The position numbers and the translations under genes are program-made. Below are positions 1 to 11,345 of a DNA stretch of 64,000 nt, in pieces. Numbering within the stretch: position 1 is the stretch's first letter; every line of letters starts with the position of its first letter. This DNA comes from Zygaena filipendulae (taxonomy: Eukaryota > Arthropoda > Insecta > Lepidoptera > Zygaenidae), in the NCBI GenBank assembly GCA_907165275.2, contig OU015665.1:5270001-5334000 (forward strand), written 5' to 3'. The notes under the pieces were generated by a model. The model was not told the origin of the DNA. It saw only the letters and a list, made by a program, of their open reading frames with translations, and searched no databases.

Positions 1-2383
1 TATTTGAATTTGAATACGAGGATTTCCCATGGATTTTAGTTTAATCTAGTTTAGAGGATGAGTGACTGAATTTACCTACCCCTGATAATATCATAGATAG
101 GTACCTACATGATTTGAAATCTGTCCACTATGTTCTTTACGTAATCGCTCAGCAAACTGCGCTAGATATTAATAGCGTGCTATCAATTAGCCATCCTTGG
201 GTGGATGGCTTGACAGGAATAGATGTAAAAAAGATAGATGCGTGTAAAAGTGAAGCTGTTGAAAATAAATTCATTCCACAATAATTATGATGCATTGCAT
301 GAATTTCTTACCACCTAAACCTAATCCAACCAGCAAAAAGTAGTTTCCCCGAGAAGATTAGCGATCCACTGAATCTTAATTATACCTACTCAAACGTGAA
401 TACAACCTGCATCCAACATACCTGTTTATTCTATATCTTTAACCACATACAATATAAAACAATAATAATAATGCTCAAGCACTGAGAAACATTATTATAG
501 CCGAGACAGCGAGTCGCCGAGTTTAACGTGGATTCACGTGAAAGTTTGTACTGCACGTGTATATAGAGTTGATATTTGAATGCAGTTGTGCTATAAACTG
601 TGATATATTTAAAAGTAAGTCGAACAGCAGGCAGGCTCAGCGGACAAAAGCCAAGTAGCCGCGGCTTATAATCGAGTGTGCCTCTGGTTTGATAGTTAAT
701 TAAAGGAGTGAATAACATGCGGCAATGCAAGTCAGCTGCAACCTCCGACATTGTTTTGGACACACAAAGAGCTGCCGTAACACCTTAAGCTAGTATATTT
801 ATTACTATGAGACCTTAAGTTTTAAAATAAATTCGTACGATTTTTATCACTCAGTTGGTGCGATTCTCTTTGTCACTCCAAAGCTTTTTTTTTCTGAAAA
901 TGTACTGAAATCGAATCGGAAAATTGTTCTCTTTTAGGAACGTGTTTACTTAATTTGAATGTGACTTTATCGAAAAATAGAACAAAAAACAACAAATTTG
1001 TGTTTAATTTTAATACTGATTTGCCAAGATTTGATACTTTACTGTTTACATAAGACAAGAATTTCAAATTAATTCATGTTAGGTATATAGAGTTTTTATA
1101 ATAGAGTTTAACTATCATGTGCTGTGCTCTACAATAGAGTTCAACTATCATGTGGTGCGCTCTACTTTTACAAATTTAATGAAATATTAATCCTTAGATT
1201 ACGGCTGCAGAGTAGGTAGATACAATATAATATTAATTTCGATTAGCATGATTTTTCTGTATTTTTCCTTCGTCAGTGACATGTTTATAACAAAAGGCAA
1301 CCTCGGTACCAATACGCAAATAGGTAATATTTGAAGCAATAAAATCTTTATCGGCTGTGGTGTTATCGCAGCGCAACGGAGTGCATTTTGCACGCTTCTA
1401 ATGAACGCCATATGAAACAGGCAATTTATCACATGTATAGCCTTATCACAAAACCACTGATAAATAATATATGAGAAGTATTTTAAAATAAACAATAGCT
1501 TTTATAACAAAAAAATTTCAAACGTGAAAAATATTTAAATTTTGTAAATGTGTAACTATAATCACATTCAAGAACAGGGTATTTGGCATCTATGTATTTA
1601 GATGATGTATTAACAAAAATGTTTCGTTTCACGTGTCGGTAAGTAGCATGTTCGGCTGCTGCGTGAGTTATTTTGTAACGTTCCACACACAAGAGCACTA
1701 ATTACCAATTCCAATAAGGCGTTGTGTCAAAAGGACCGTCTTTGTCGGCACCTTGTATCTTCACTGTGACCATGAATAAATCAATGAAAACAAATAGTAT
1801 TTGGCTACTAGTGTTCCCAATAGGTTTTTTTTTATTTTCAATGACGTATGATCCTCGATTGTTTCAACTCCCGTTTTGTGAAGACTATCTCAAATATGTT
1901 AATTTATTCCAAGTTAAATAATAGGTAGAGCATATTTTTTCTTGCTGTGTTCGAGTGCGCCGTACGGCGTACATATAGATAGGTTCGAGCGTAATTTGGT
2001 AGACACCGAAACTAATTTATTTAACAAAGAACCGACCGACAGATAGATCACTTTTATTCTTATACAAGAATACAAACAAATTGCGATATCATTATACCTA
2101 CCCACTGGTATACCTAAATAATATATTCAAATCATCACTCATAATGTATATTTTACATTTGCGTTACTAAATAAAAATAATACAGTACCTACATACCTAC
2201 ATTTTTGTTTTAATACTGATAAAGAAATTTGTATATCCTTTTACGCGTTTCTAACACATAAATTATCTGGCATTTTTTGTTAGTCCCTAAGAAGGTAAAT
2301 AAATTAAAAGTTAATTAAAATATTTTAATGTAGACTCATCGCGACAACGCGAATATTTGGCGTTGTATATTATCTTTATTATC
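1..2383. other. AT-rich upstream DNA, no gene recognised
   Basis: No open frame here has a recognisable domain, a plausible codon pattern or convincing splice sites. The short frames present are what AT-rich noncoding DNA yields by chance. A short imperfect direct repeat occurs near 1103-1160, where a segment containing TTTAACTATCATGTG recurs about 40 bases later as TTCAACTATCATGTG. The Pax first exon could lie here or beyond the window, but I could not find it. Confidence 0.5.
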
Positions 2384-2690
2384 AACCGACTTCCAAAAAG
2401 GAGGAGGTTCCGTGTTCAGCTGTATGTTATTTTTTTTATGTATGTTTGTTCACTGATTACTCGAAGACGGTTGGATACATTTTTACGTTTTTTTGATAGT
2501 AAGGTTAACCTAGTTATAAATTTTTAAATAGGAACGATCGTAAATTTTAAATGTAATGTACCTATAGTTTTCTCCATAAACCATTCTTTTTTAACCGACT
2601 TCCCAAAAAGAAGGAATGGTAGAGGAAGGTTCTCGAATTCGACGCGTATGTTTTTTTTTTTTTTTTTTCAAAAACACGTCATGGTCACTG
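2384..2690 (+). repeat. Two LINE-tail-like fragments (AACCGACTTCC family)
   Basis: Two successive segments start AACCGACTTCC (2384 and 2593), followed by an AAAAAG/GGAGG-like stretch and a T-rich run. The same opening recurs at 37689 and 39119, and inverted near 35570 and 29215. Repeats of this type are common in lepidopteran genomes, probably as 3' ends of non-LTR retrotransposons. The family name is not certain. Confidence 0.6.
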
Positions 2691-4659
2691 TGCAAGTTAA
2701 TAATATATATACAGTTCGAATAAAAAATGCAAAATCATCAAATTGCAATTTTCATTAAACACGACAAAAAAAAATTAATTTCTTTTTTGTGTGAAAGTTA
2801 AAAAATGTAGTAAATAAGAAAAAATGAATGTTGAGGAAATGAGTCGGGAATGTTGAAAGGAGGGTCGGTAACGAGATTTTGTCGCTCCAGTGACCATAGT
2901 GGGACATCCGGTGCACTGGCCTGGAGTCGGCGTGGAAGTCAGCCTCACAGAAATAAATCACCTGTAATTGTGAACTTATTGATAAAAATACTTTTCCGTG
3001 GGATTTCATTACAGTTACATAGAGACATCCGACTCACTGATTTTCAATTCAGAGCCTGAAAACTATGTAATTGATGTTCAAACAATGGAACGGATGGTTA
3101 TTTCTGAAAATACTTCTATTTTACCCGCTTCTCGTTCATTTTAAAGCTGTCAGTCTATTTACAAATGCATTGCACACGTGTTAACTTTTCTAAATCGACG
3201 TGAAAATCAAACGTAACTATTTAGATAGATCAGTATAACGACGATCAAGAATATCTGATTAAAAAACAAATATCAAAAAAACACAGATCGACCACGCTCT
3301 TTGACACATCCCGAAAATATTTTTGTGGGGAATTGAAAAAATCGGTCATCAAAAGAACAACACTGAGTCTATTACACGTACGGCATGTCATCGACGGTTC
3401 ATTAAAATACGATGACTTAACACAAACACCACTGTGCTTCATTGATAGCCTCCGACGTAGGTGTGACTTCATAAAAACACCATCTATCATTACACAAACG
3501 ATCTTGACCCTTATCTCGTTGGAACTAAAAACTCACTTTTTTAACGCCGTCGAGTCCACTACTTCTTTTTTGATAGAGATCGTTTACAATAGCGTTTCAT
3601 TCCTCGGAATCCATTGATAAGTCAGCGGCTACCAGTGTTACAAGAAGCGAATCTCACGAGCGTTGACGAAAGCCAATTACTTCCGAATGTGTACCAGAAT
3701 GTTGGAACAAAAATGAAAGTTTAATTTGGACGCTTTGTCAAGTAAATTTTTTGTCACACCCTGTAATCGACACAAAATACTCAAAAAAAAAGCGATCGAA
3801 ACTTTTATAAAAGTCTACAGCTTGCGAGATACCTAATAATATCTATTTCAATCTAATTATTCAGTTTACGTATAAGTTAGATAATGGTTATTAAGTGGTT
3901 ATTGTGATCCGAAAATCTACTTACTTAAGTCAAAAGGAAATTTAAATCTGGACGCAGATAAGCAATAACATGTTAACCCACAATATTAAGTTATTGACGC
4001 TTTATTGAGAGTTATAGAGCGTTTTTTAATTATGTGTTTCCCTTATTACATTTTTTAAATACCAAAAAACATTTAAACATAAAAAAATGCTGAAACAAAA
4101 TGACGATATGATTTTAAAACACGATTTATTCAAAATTTCTCCAATGTCCATCTATATTATTCTATGTATTGACCGTGAGATAACTTTCGTTAGCTAGGCA
4201 CAACGACCTGCATAGATTGGTGAGGTCAGTGAAAAGCTGTAAACCGATAATGATACAGTTACAAATTTATTGTGCCGTAGAAATTACAGAGCGAATGCAA
4301 TATTAAACACTCAGACAACGCTTTGTGAGGTTGATTCTGTTTGGTATAAATTAATTACGGCGATTTTCCGTCGTCTCTCACAGTCGACACCGTTTAAAAT
4401 TACAATTTCTTACATTAGCTGCCGCTTAAGAGCCGTCTGCTTCGAATTGATAAAGGTTTGCTTTGACTACATTTTTAGGTAAATGTAGTTTTAGTTAGCT
4501 TGGAAAATGTAACGTAAAAGGTCTACGTCTACATCTACTTTACAATTATTTTTTTACTAATATTTATAAAAATGGTTGCTACAACCTTTACACATCCTTG
4601 ATCATCTCGATCCTCTCATGTCAATCAGATCTTGAATTTGCCTATTTGCCTGTCCGTCC
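2691..4659. other. No recognisable gene
   Basis: Several 60-95 codon frames exist on both strands (for example 3333-3617 plus), but none shows a domain, a signal peptide or splice signals. Overlapping frames on opposite strands at 3245-3617 have equal length and no coding bias. I see nothing else to annotate. Confidence 0.45.
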
Positions 4660-5043
4660 ACGTCCATCTTTATTTATTTATTTATTGTTAACACATACGG
4701 TATAGGGCCAATTAAAATGGTTAACAAATACTAGTAGGCCTTGCATACAACTCCTCACAATTCTTCAGACACACAGACAAGAGTTCCATCCACTCATCAA
4801 CAAATCAGACCCAGGGTGGGCCCTCAGGAAAGCATTAATGCTTTCCTGAGGTACGGTCAAGGTGCGACATACTGGCAAGTTGGATCGTGCCCTTGTTCGA
4901 CAAGAGGGGGAGCTCGCATTGTCGGCTTGATCTGTAGCGTTGGAAGTTGTTGGGGACGTACAGCCGACCAAAGAGCTCCAGAAGACCAGGACACTCGAAA
5001 CGATCTCGAAAAACCTTCAATGCAAAAAGAATAACTAGATAAA
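4660..5043 (-). repeat. Possible degenerate LINE fragment
   Basis: Two overlapping minus-strand frames (4765-4971 and 4835-5047) share a region rich in Arg, Leu and Ser that resembles the decayed C-terminal part of a non-LTR reverse transcriptase ORF. They are interrupted at a 30-bp perfect palindrome. GC content is higher than in the surrounding DNA, as is common for recent transposon inserts. The family cannot be assigned by eye. Confidence 0.3.
4822..4851. repeat. Perfect 30-bp palindrome
   Basis: CCTCAGGAAAGCATT is followed at once by its exact reverse complement, giving a loop-free 30-bp palindrome. It sits inside the putative LINE fragment and could be the point of a foldback rearrangement, since the flanking frames break here. 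Confidence 0.85.
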
Positions 5044-5059
5044 TCACCTTCTTACCTCC

Positions 5060-5286
5060 TCCTTTATATATAATACATTATTTATAGTAACTGATAAAGC
5101 TGAAAATACAATAGTGTGTAACCATATCCAATAGTATGTAGCAATAGAACCTATTGCAATAGTTAATAACAGTATAGTTACAATTATTACTATATAATAG
5201 GTATTTTGATCCAAAACTGTGTCAAAAGGTACAATAAATTTGCCAATTGCCATCTCATCATTTGAGTGGTTACCACTTGAAATCAA
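5060..5286 (-). pseudogene. Chemoreceptor-like exon fragment (candidate)
   Basis: The minus-strand frame encodes about 75 residues: a PFDT motif, then two hydrophobic spans (around residues 28-48 and 52-70), ending at a possible splice donor (GAG followed by GTAAGA). A short PFD motif before a membrane segment recalls lepidopteran odorant receptors near transmembrane segment 3. No neighbouring exon was found, so this is at best a fragment. It may also be chance: AT-rich DNA often encodes Ile/Leu/Tyr-rich hydrophobic frames. Confidence 0.25.
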
Positions 5287-5664
5287 CGTTAAGCTTTCGG
5301 TGGCTATAATTTAATGCTATCTTGTAAGGATAGAAATTAAATACGTTTGAGGAGTGTATCCGCTATAAAAATCTAGTAAAAATTTAGTAACGTAATCGGT
5401 CAATTCGTTAAGAACAACTGGACCGATTGAGATCATACTGAGTAGGTAGGGTAGGGAATAATATATAGAAAATTCCGAAATTTAAGCGGGTGAACAACCT
5501 GTAACAATCTCAAATGCTCTAGATGGCAAAAAGGCTACAAATTCTCGTATATACCTTGGTAGTGCAAGTTCTATAAATTAACAGTGTAAAGAAAGTGTCA
5601 GAAGTACATTCAACCAGGACAAATTATTCAGCTTACAAAATTTCATTTAACGATCGACATCATC

Positions 5665-5894
5665 AGGGCAATTATGTAACTTTTGTTGCTATCATATTTC
5701 AGATTCAATCAGAAAAAAAGCAATTTTGTGATTAATTAATTATGTTAGACAGCTTCAACTTATGAAGCATGTTTATTTTGGTCGATTGCAAGATATTGTA
5801 GCTGTCAATACGATGCATATTGTAATCGCAAAACCGCCATGTTTTTGACTGCAACTGAAAAATGATGTAAAACAAAAGTTACATAATAACCCCT
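5665..5894. repeat. MITE, family A (TATGTAACTTTTG ends)
   Basis: A 230-bp element with imperfect terminal inverted repeats. It opens GGGCAATTATGTAACTTTTG and closes with the complementary CAAAAGTTACATAAT and CCCC. Related copies lie at 46641-46866 and 61137-61370 with the same interior, including a segment around ATTGCAATCGCAAAACC. There is no coding capacity. It is a non-autonomous DNA transposon of unassigned superfamily. Confidence 0.75.
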
Positions 5895-6609
5895 TTCGTA
5901 GGCTTAGGTGACTGAGTTTAGGACCGCATAGCATAACATATTATTGTTATATTTAAGAGATAAGTTATTTGGTTTGAGTGTTATTTATAGAGTAGGTATC
6001 CATTTACAATAATAATAAAATCATTTTTCACATATCACTTTGTTATCCCCTTTCTTCTGTGACAGTACAGGGCTCTTATTCCAACAACATTCCTTGCCCA
6101 TATTGCACGTCCCAAAAACACAATTCTAAAATGCCAAAAAAACTACTTAATTTTTTACATTTCTATTGAACCATGTTCCAACTTTCTAGGTATACCGCAA
6201 CTCAATTAGGTACCTACAGCGATGTAAAATCTTATTTTTGTGGCGCTTATTCTTAACTTTGCGTGATATGGTCGTAGTGAATAAGGATTCTGATGTATAA
6301 TGATTCTGATAAAGCAACAAGTCTGAACTAAACTTTGTGATGCTACTTACTGACGTAATTGTTTTAGCTCTTTCACCACTCTGTCGTACAATGAATAAAG
6401 TATACCTAATTTCCCGTTAAAAAGAACGCCGAAAAATTGAGTGTCGTCTGCCTTAGGGTTAATCTTTTAATATCCTAGACCTACTTAACCCAATTTAAAC
6501 GCAATACTTAGATACGATACAGTCGTATTAGAGATCAGCAAAACCACACAACGCTCGAAACACATAAAATTTTCAGAAACCAGAATAGATCAATTTATAG
6601 TTAGGTAGA

Positions 6610-6836
6610 TATAGATACTAATATTATAAAGAGGTATAAAGTTAGTAAGATTTTGAATTGTGAGTTTGTGAAGTTGTAGGGGGTAATCTCTGGATCTACT
6701 TCACCGATTTGGAAAATTCTTTCATCAATGGAATGCTTCAGTGTTTCTGAGTGTCATAGGGTACTTCTTATCCCAGAATCCGTGCTGGAACTCTGAAATT
6801 ACTACGGGTGAAACCGCGGGAGAACAGCTATTACAA
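6610..6836 (+). repeat. Helitron-like short element
   Basis: It opens with the ACTAATATTATAAAGAGG-type sequence and carries the family blocks CATAGGGTACTTCTTATCCC and GAACTCTGAAATTAC, then GGGTGAAACCGCGGGAGAACAGCTA. This is an older, diverged copy of the repeat seen cleanly at 9228-9434. Confidence 0.65.
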
Positions 6837-8900
6837 TAATAAATAAAACCCATTAGGTAGGTATATGGTTTAGAATGGATAATTATAATTTTTTTTTACA
6901 AAATAAACAATACAACAATACATGTATAATAAATAAACATAATACAAATACATAAATATAATAAATAAACTATAAACAACGTCTCAATAAGTACCTACGG
7001 AACTTCTAATTCAAAGATCCAGCTTTTTAACTAAGTATGAAATTTATTATATTTAATTATTAAACTGGCTAACACATGTCGATATCCATGTAATTGTTAT
7101 ATCTGGCATTTTCTGATTTAAGTAAGTATTAAAATTTCAAAAATAATTAATTAAAATATTTGCTTTGTAGATCTACAAACAAAATAAATGTAGACATGTA
7201 GCAAACTTTTAAAATACGAACCTGCCGAGACCTTCGGGAATTTAAACGGGATAAGATGGCAATGCAGCCTACACAGTTAGAAAGAGACGTGCATATTTCA
7301 ACTAGCACGCTTTAAATGAATGGGCCGAGCGCTGCCCCCACCAACTGCGCAAGCGCTTGTTTGGTAAAACACTGGGGTGACAAAAATTCATCGTCAATTT
7401 CGAAAACACACTGTTTTTTCCTTACAGCTTCTTTCTGGAATGAAAAAGGCAAATTTATAACTTGCTGGTTGAAAAATATAATAGTTCAAAAATACATAGG
7501 CTAAGTCTTCAAACGTGTTTAAATACAATACTTTTTTAAAACAGATATTGTATAAGCCATATTTTGACATTGCATTAAATATTTCATATAACAGGTAAAA
7601 AAACTTTATAAAAAATAATTTAATTATCTAAAAGATTTAGTACAGAGTCAAATTAAAATTAACGGCTATTATGATTGATTTATATTCGTAATTAAATTTG
7701 CACGTATTAATTTAATTTGATTGCTCGTTTTAGTTTCATTTTTTGGCATCCAATAACACCGATGTAATAACTCATCGAGGTTTAAAAGCCATTTTGTAAC
7801 ATCTGACGTTATTCGAGTTACATAAGCGCTGTTGCGTATGGCATCGTCCTGAGCTTTCTGTCGCGTGGCTCCACTACACACTTCACACCTCTACAAGTGG
7901 GAGTGTTTCACGTGCACTCACCCACACACCCGCGCCGGAGTCTCCACAGTCAACGCCGAACCTCTTTGCCTCCAGCCACTCACACCAACCAACATCACCC
8001 TATCCATACAAACACACCGGCACTCTCAGTTCACTACACAACCTCCTCTACTGCACTCACGCGCAGAAAAAAAGATAACGCGATCTATCGATCTTTTTTC
8101 AAATCAAAAAAAGAACGCCGTCTGATAGGCTCCATTGCTATAGTCGGATAAGATTGACTTCTACAAACGAACGCGTCGCCCAAATCTTATAACGCATTTA
8201 TTCCGATCATAATATTTATGACAGGGTAATTAATTAAACATGTCGTTTTAATTATGTAAATACGAATGGGCGATAATCAATTAAAATTATGTGCTTCGTT
8301 TAGATCTCGTTCGCTTAATTTAATGTAAACAGATATATATCAGTTTGTGACATTTTTACGGTGCTTATGTTTTCATGGTACAAAAGCTTTAATTTTAATT
8401 TCGTTTTTCTTTAAAAGACTTTTAACTGTGCAAGAAAGAGATGCGGGTTTTTAGTAAATGGATTTTTTTATAGTTATCTAGTGTTCAAAATTTCGTGTTT
8501 TGGAATATCATCTTCGGCAGTATCGGTTATCATACCATTATGGAAAGACACCAGAATGGTATGGATGTGTGGGTAGGTAAGGATATTTGTATACTTTTTG
8601 AATACCTTTAAATGTATAATAATTTGTATCTATTTATGATTAAAACCAAATTTAGAGCTGATTCAACATTAAGACTTGACACCAGAAATATAGTTATAAA
8701 ACCTTACAGACAAAAATGACCATGATTTATATTTACCTATACAACAATGACATTACCTTGTTTTTTGTATTAGAAATAATCCAAAAAGAAGGCTCTGGTC
8801 GGAGAAAACAATAGAAAATTTCTGATAGTCACTTTCTAAAAGAAATTTCAAGTGCATACTAAAACACCTATAGGTACCTACCATAATTATTATGTGTATA
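6837..8900. other. No recognisable gene
   Basis: The segment around 7840-8170 is richer in C than its surroundings and carries overlapping plus-strand frames rich in His, Thr and Pro. These overlap each other in different frames and have no domain. I found no Pax-type first exon here, that is, no start codon followed by an open stretch ending in one G before a GT donor and giving a TPxF or YPFQ-like sequence. Confidence 0.4.
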
Positions 8901-8957
8901 TTTTGGTAGCTCTAAGTTATAACAGTAACTGTTATGGATAACTTAGAGCTACTAAAA
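8901..8957. repeat. Long imperfect hairpin
   Basis: TTTTGGTAGCTCTAAGTTAT pairs with ATAACTTAGAGCTACTAAAA across a 17-base spacer, giving a stem of about 20 bp with one or two mismatches. The spacer also contains ACAGTAACTGT. It may be a very short foldback transposon remnant. Confidence 0.7.
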
Positions 8958-9227
8958 TACTGTTGAGAATACCTACCTTTAACACACAAGTCCATCGTTA
9001 CCCATTTTGGTTATTACAGCTTCAATGTATGAATAGTATCTATGTATATAAAGGTAGAGTCGCCTAAGAACACTAAGCAACTTATTTTTAATTTTTTTTC
9101 AGGCGTCCTTTTTAAGTTCTACACAAATGATTTAATACATCTATCAGGCGCACAAATGATAAAACATATAAGGCGCAGTCCACCCTTTTTACTATTGTAC
9201 CTACTATTAGTACTACTAATAAATCTA

Positions 9228-9434
9228 TCCTACTAATATTATAAACGCGAAAGTTTGTAAGAATGTATGGATGGATGTTTGTTACTCTTTCACGCAAAAA
9301 CTACTGGATGGATTTAAATGAACCTTTACAATAATATAGCTTATACATCAGATTAACACATAGGGTACTTTTTATTCCGGAATTCCCGCGGGAACTCTGA
9401 AATTAACGCGGGTGAAACCGCGGGGCACAACTAG
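9228..9434 (+). mobile_element. Helitron-like non-autonomous element, complete
   Basis: A 207-bp element beginning TCCTACTAATATTATAAA and ending CCGCGGGGCACAACTAG. It is inserted between A and T, as Helitrons are. The hairpin CGCGG-GTGAAA-CCGCG lies 8-10 bases before the terminal CTAG. Dozens of relatives occur in the window. It has no coding capacity. Confidence 0.7.
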
Positions 9435-10747
9435 TACTATATAATATTATAAAGAGCAAAAGTTTGTGAGTTTGTGGGATTCTGAGTTTGTGAGTTTGTG
9501 ACGTTGTAGGGAGTAGGGGGCATATGAAAGTATATACGGTACTTACATAAAAAACTCAATTTTTTTTTCTCTGTCTGTATGTAGTAATATATTTATTATA
9601 TATTTCCAAATTTTACCAATAAGTCGGATACAAAAAAATATTTCCAGGATCATTTCTTTACAGTGATTTTTTGCTGTCAAATCGTGTCTTTAATCTTTCC
9701 AATTTTAATTAAGTATTCAAATCCTATTAGATGATTTACTTTTTTGATTGACATCATGATTTACTGCAACATTAATATAAATTAAAAATCGCTTTTCTGT
9801 TAACAATTTTTTTACTTTAAGTCTAAATATTAGGGTTATTAATTGAGATAGAAATTAACAACAATGTGTTCAATATAAAATTGTTAAAATTTAATTGAGA
9901 TGTGTTAGGTGTTGCTATAGTAAATTAAACAGACGGCGCGCGCGGAATAATTATCATCAATCTTATGTCTGTCTGTATCTTTAGTATTTAGATCTTAAAA
10001 ATCAAATCAAAAAAATCGAATCAATAAAATAAATAACGCCTTCAAATCGGTTAGAACGTTATATAATAGTGTTGGATTGTCTGCGTACCTATAGGTTGAG
10101 ACCGCTCTTTAGTATTGTTACCGCAGAACATTATGCGAAGCAACTCTACTATTTTTGATAGAGTTTTTGTGTTACCAACTCCATGTAGAGATGAATTGTA
10201 TGTATGTGAATTGAATGTGTTATAAAAAGAAAATTGTGTTCTCAACTTGGTTGATATAGGTACAGATTATAGTAAAGTTGATTGAGATAATGCTAGAAAT
10301 ATTGACAACAACGTTAGTGTTATAGCTGTTAGTGAATCTAGAGGCTACGCTAGAATCGATGCGGGGGTTCGGTTTCCGCATCGGGGTAAACATTTACAAA
10401 CGTGACAAACATGTTTTCACCCTGAGTCTGGGTTTTATCATGTATCGTCTGTATAGTAAAGACTAACCGTTCCCCCGATTTCACTCGCGTTAATTTCAAA
10501 GACAGAAAGGACATAGAGTTCCATGTGTCCTTATTTGTGCCCCTGATGACATGCATGACGTATCCAAAACTTCATGATGGTTGGTTGTGTATTTAAGGTG
10601 TGAAAGCGTAACAAACATAACAAACTCACATTCGCATTTATAATATTAGTTCGGATTATATCCGTTGTCTATGAGTACAATGGATTCATTGTGCGTACAA
10701 GATTTCTTCGTGTTAGTTAGTTTCGTGCCAGCTAAGTCGCTGTTCGA
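9435..10747. other. Intergenic or intronic DNA, no gene recognised
   Basis: Just after the complete element lies a 5' fragment of another copy (9444-9520, AATATTATAAAGAGCAAAAG then repeated GAGTTTGTG units). The remainder is AT-rich with no supported coding sequence. Confidence 0.45.
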
Positions 10748-10826
10748 TAACCATCATCAACATCATCATCATTTCAGCCGAAAGAAGTACTTACACTGCT
10801 GGGACAGAGACTCCCAGAACGACCGG
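10748..10826 (+). repeat. Dispersed lepidopteran repeat (CATCATCATTTCAGCC)
   Basis: The run ACCATCATCAACATCATC, then ATTTCAGCCG, ...ACACTGCTGGGACAGAGACTCCCAGAACGACC matches in layout a very common lepidopteran interspersed repeat of the form CATCATCATTTCAGCC...CACTGCTGGAC...GGCCTCCC. It ends about 50 bases before the splice acceptor of the first visible Pax exon. Confidence 0.55.
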
Positions 10827-10875
10827 TTCTGCGTCCTTGACAATTTTCAATGGTTTATTTTTAAATGATGAACAG

Positions 10876-11048
10876 GGCAAGGTCGCGTCAACCAGCTCGG
10901 TGGTCTGTTCATCAATGGCCGCCCGCTGCCGAACCACATCCGACTGAAGATAGTGGAGATGGCGGCGGCGGGCGTGCGGCCCTGCGTCATCTCGCGCCAA
11001 CTGCGCGTTTCGCACGGCTGCGTCTCCAAGATACTCAACAGGTATCAG
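10876..11048 (+). CDS. gsb-n: Pax3/7 (gooseberry-neuro-like), paired-domain exon a
   Basis: This is the first recognisable coding exon of a Pax3/7 transcription factor, a nuclear DNA-binding protein of segmentation and nervous-system development. It starts after AACAG in phase 1 (the last two bases of a Gly codon) and reads 57 residues through [41 protein letters not shown] and [14 protein letters not shown]. This is the N-terminal paired (PAI) subdomain with its beta turn and first helices. It ends at the donor [17 protein letters not shown] fits Drosophila gsb-n as I recall it. An upstream exon giving the start Met and the first few residues is required but was not found. The acceptor has a weak pyrimidine tract with a dispersed repeat directly upstream. 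Confidence 0.93.
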
Positions 11049-11204
11049 GTGAGGAATGTAGAATGAATCTTTTAATAAAGGCCTTTACGGAGTTGAAACT
11101 AGCGCCTTCCGCTGTAAAAATGTACGTTCTAAGATAGGTATTTCGTTTCGGAAGAAATCTATCGAAGAATATGGATTTAAAATACGGTAAATAATATTAC
11201 GGGT

Positions 11205-11345
11205 TGGTTGGGAACGGTTGTCTGGAAGAGATTGCTAGTAAAGAGATAAGACCGCCTTTTCTGTGCCTTAATTTATAAGATTTTATGTGAACACACTGTA
11301 ACATTTGATGTACAATAAAAAATATTCTATTCTATTCCGTTCTAC
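11205..11345 (+). repeat. LINE 3' tail
   Basis: CTGGAAGAGATTGCTAGTAA, then GATAAGACCGCCTTT...TGTGCC, ending in ACAATAAA and a TTCTA simple repeat. This is the familiar 3' end of a lepidopteran non-LTR retrotransposon. It is a 5'-truncated plus-strand copy with no coding sequence. Confidence 0.7.

Noticed and set aside
2884..3059. Possible coding region around 2850-3059
   Set aside because: Frames on both strands have similar length and no domain; no splice or promoter support.
7865..8151. Overlapping His/Thr/Pro-rich frames as a possible Pax first exon or gene
   Set aside because: Two frames overlap with similar openness and no domain, and none leads to a phase-1 donor compatible with the paired-domain exon.
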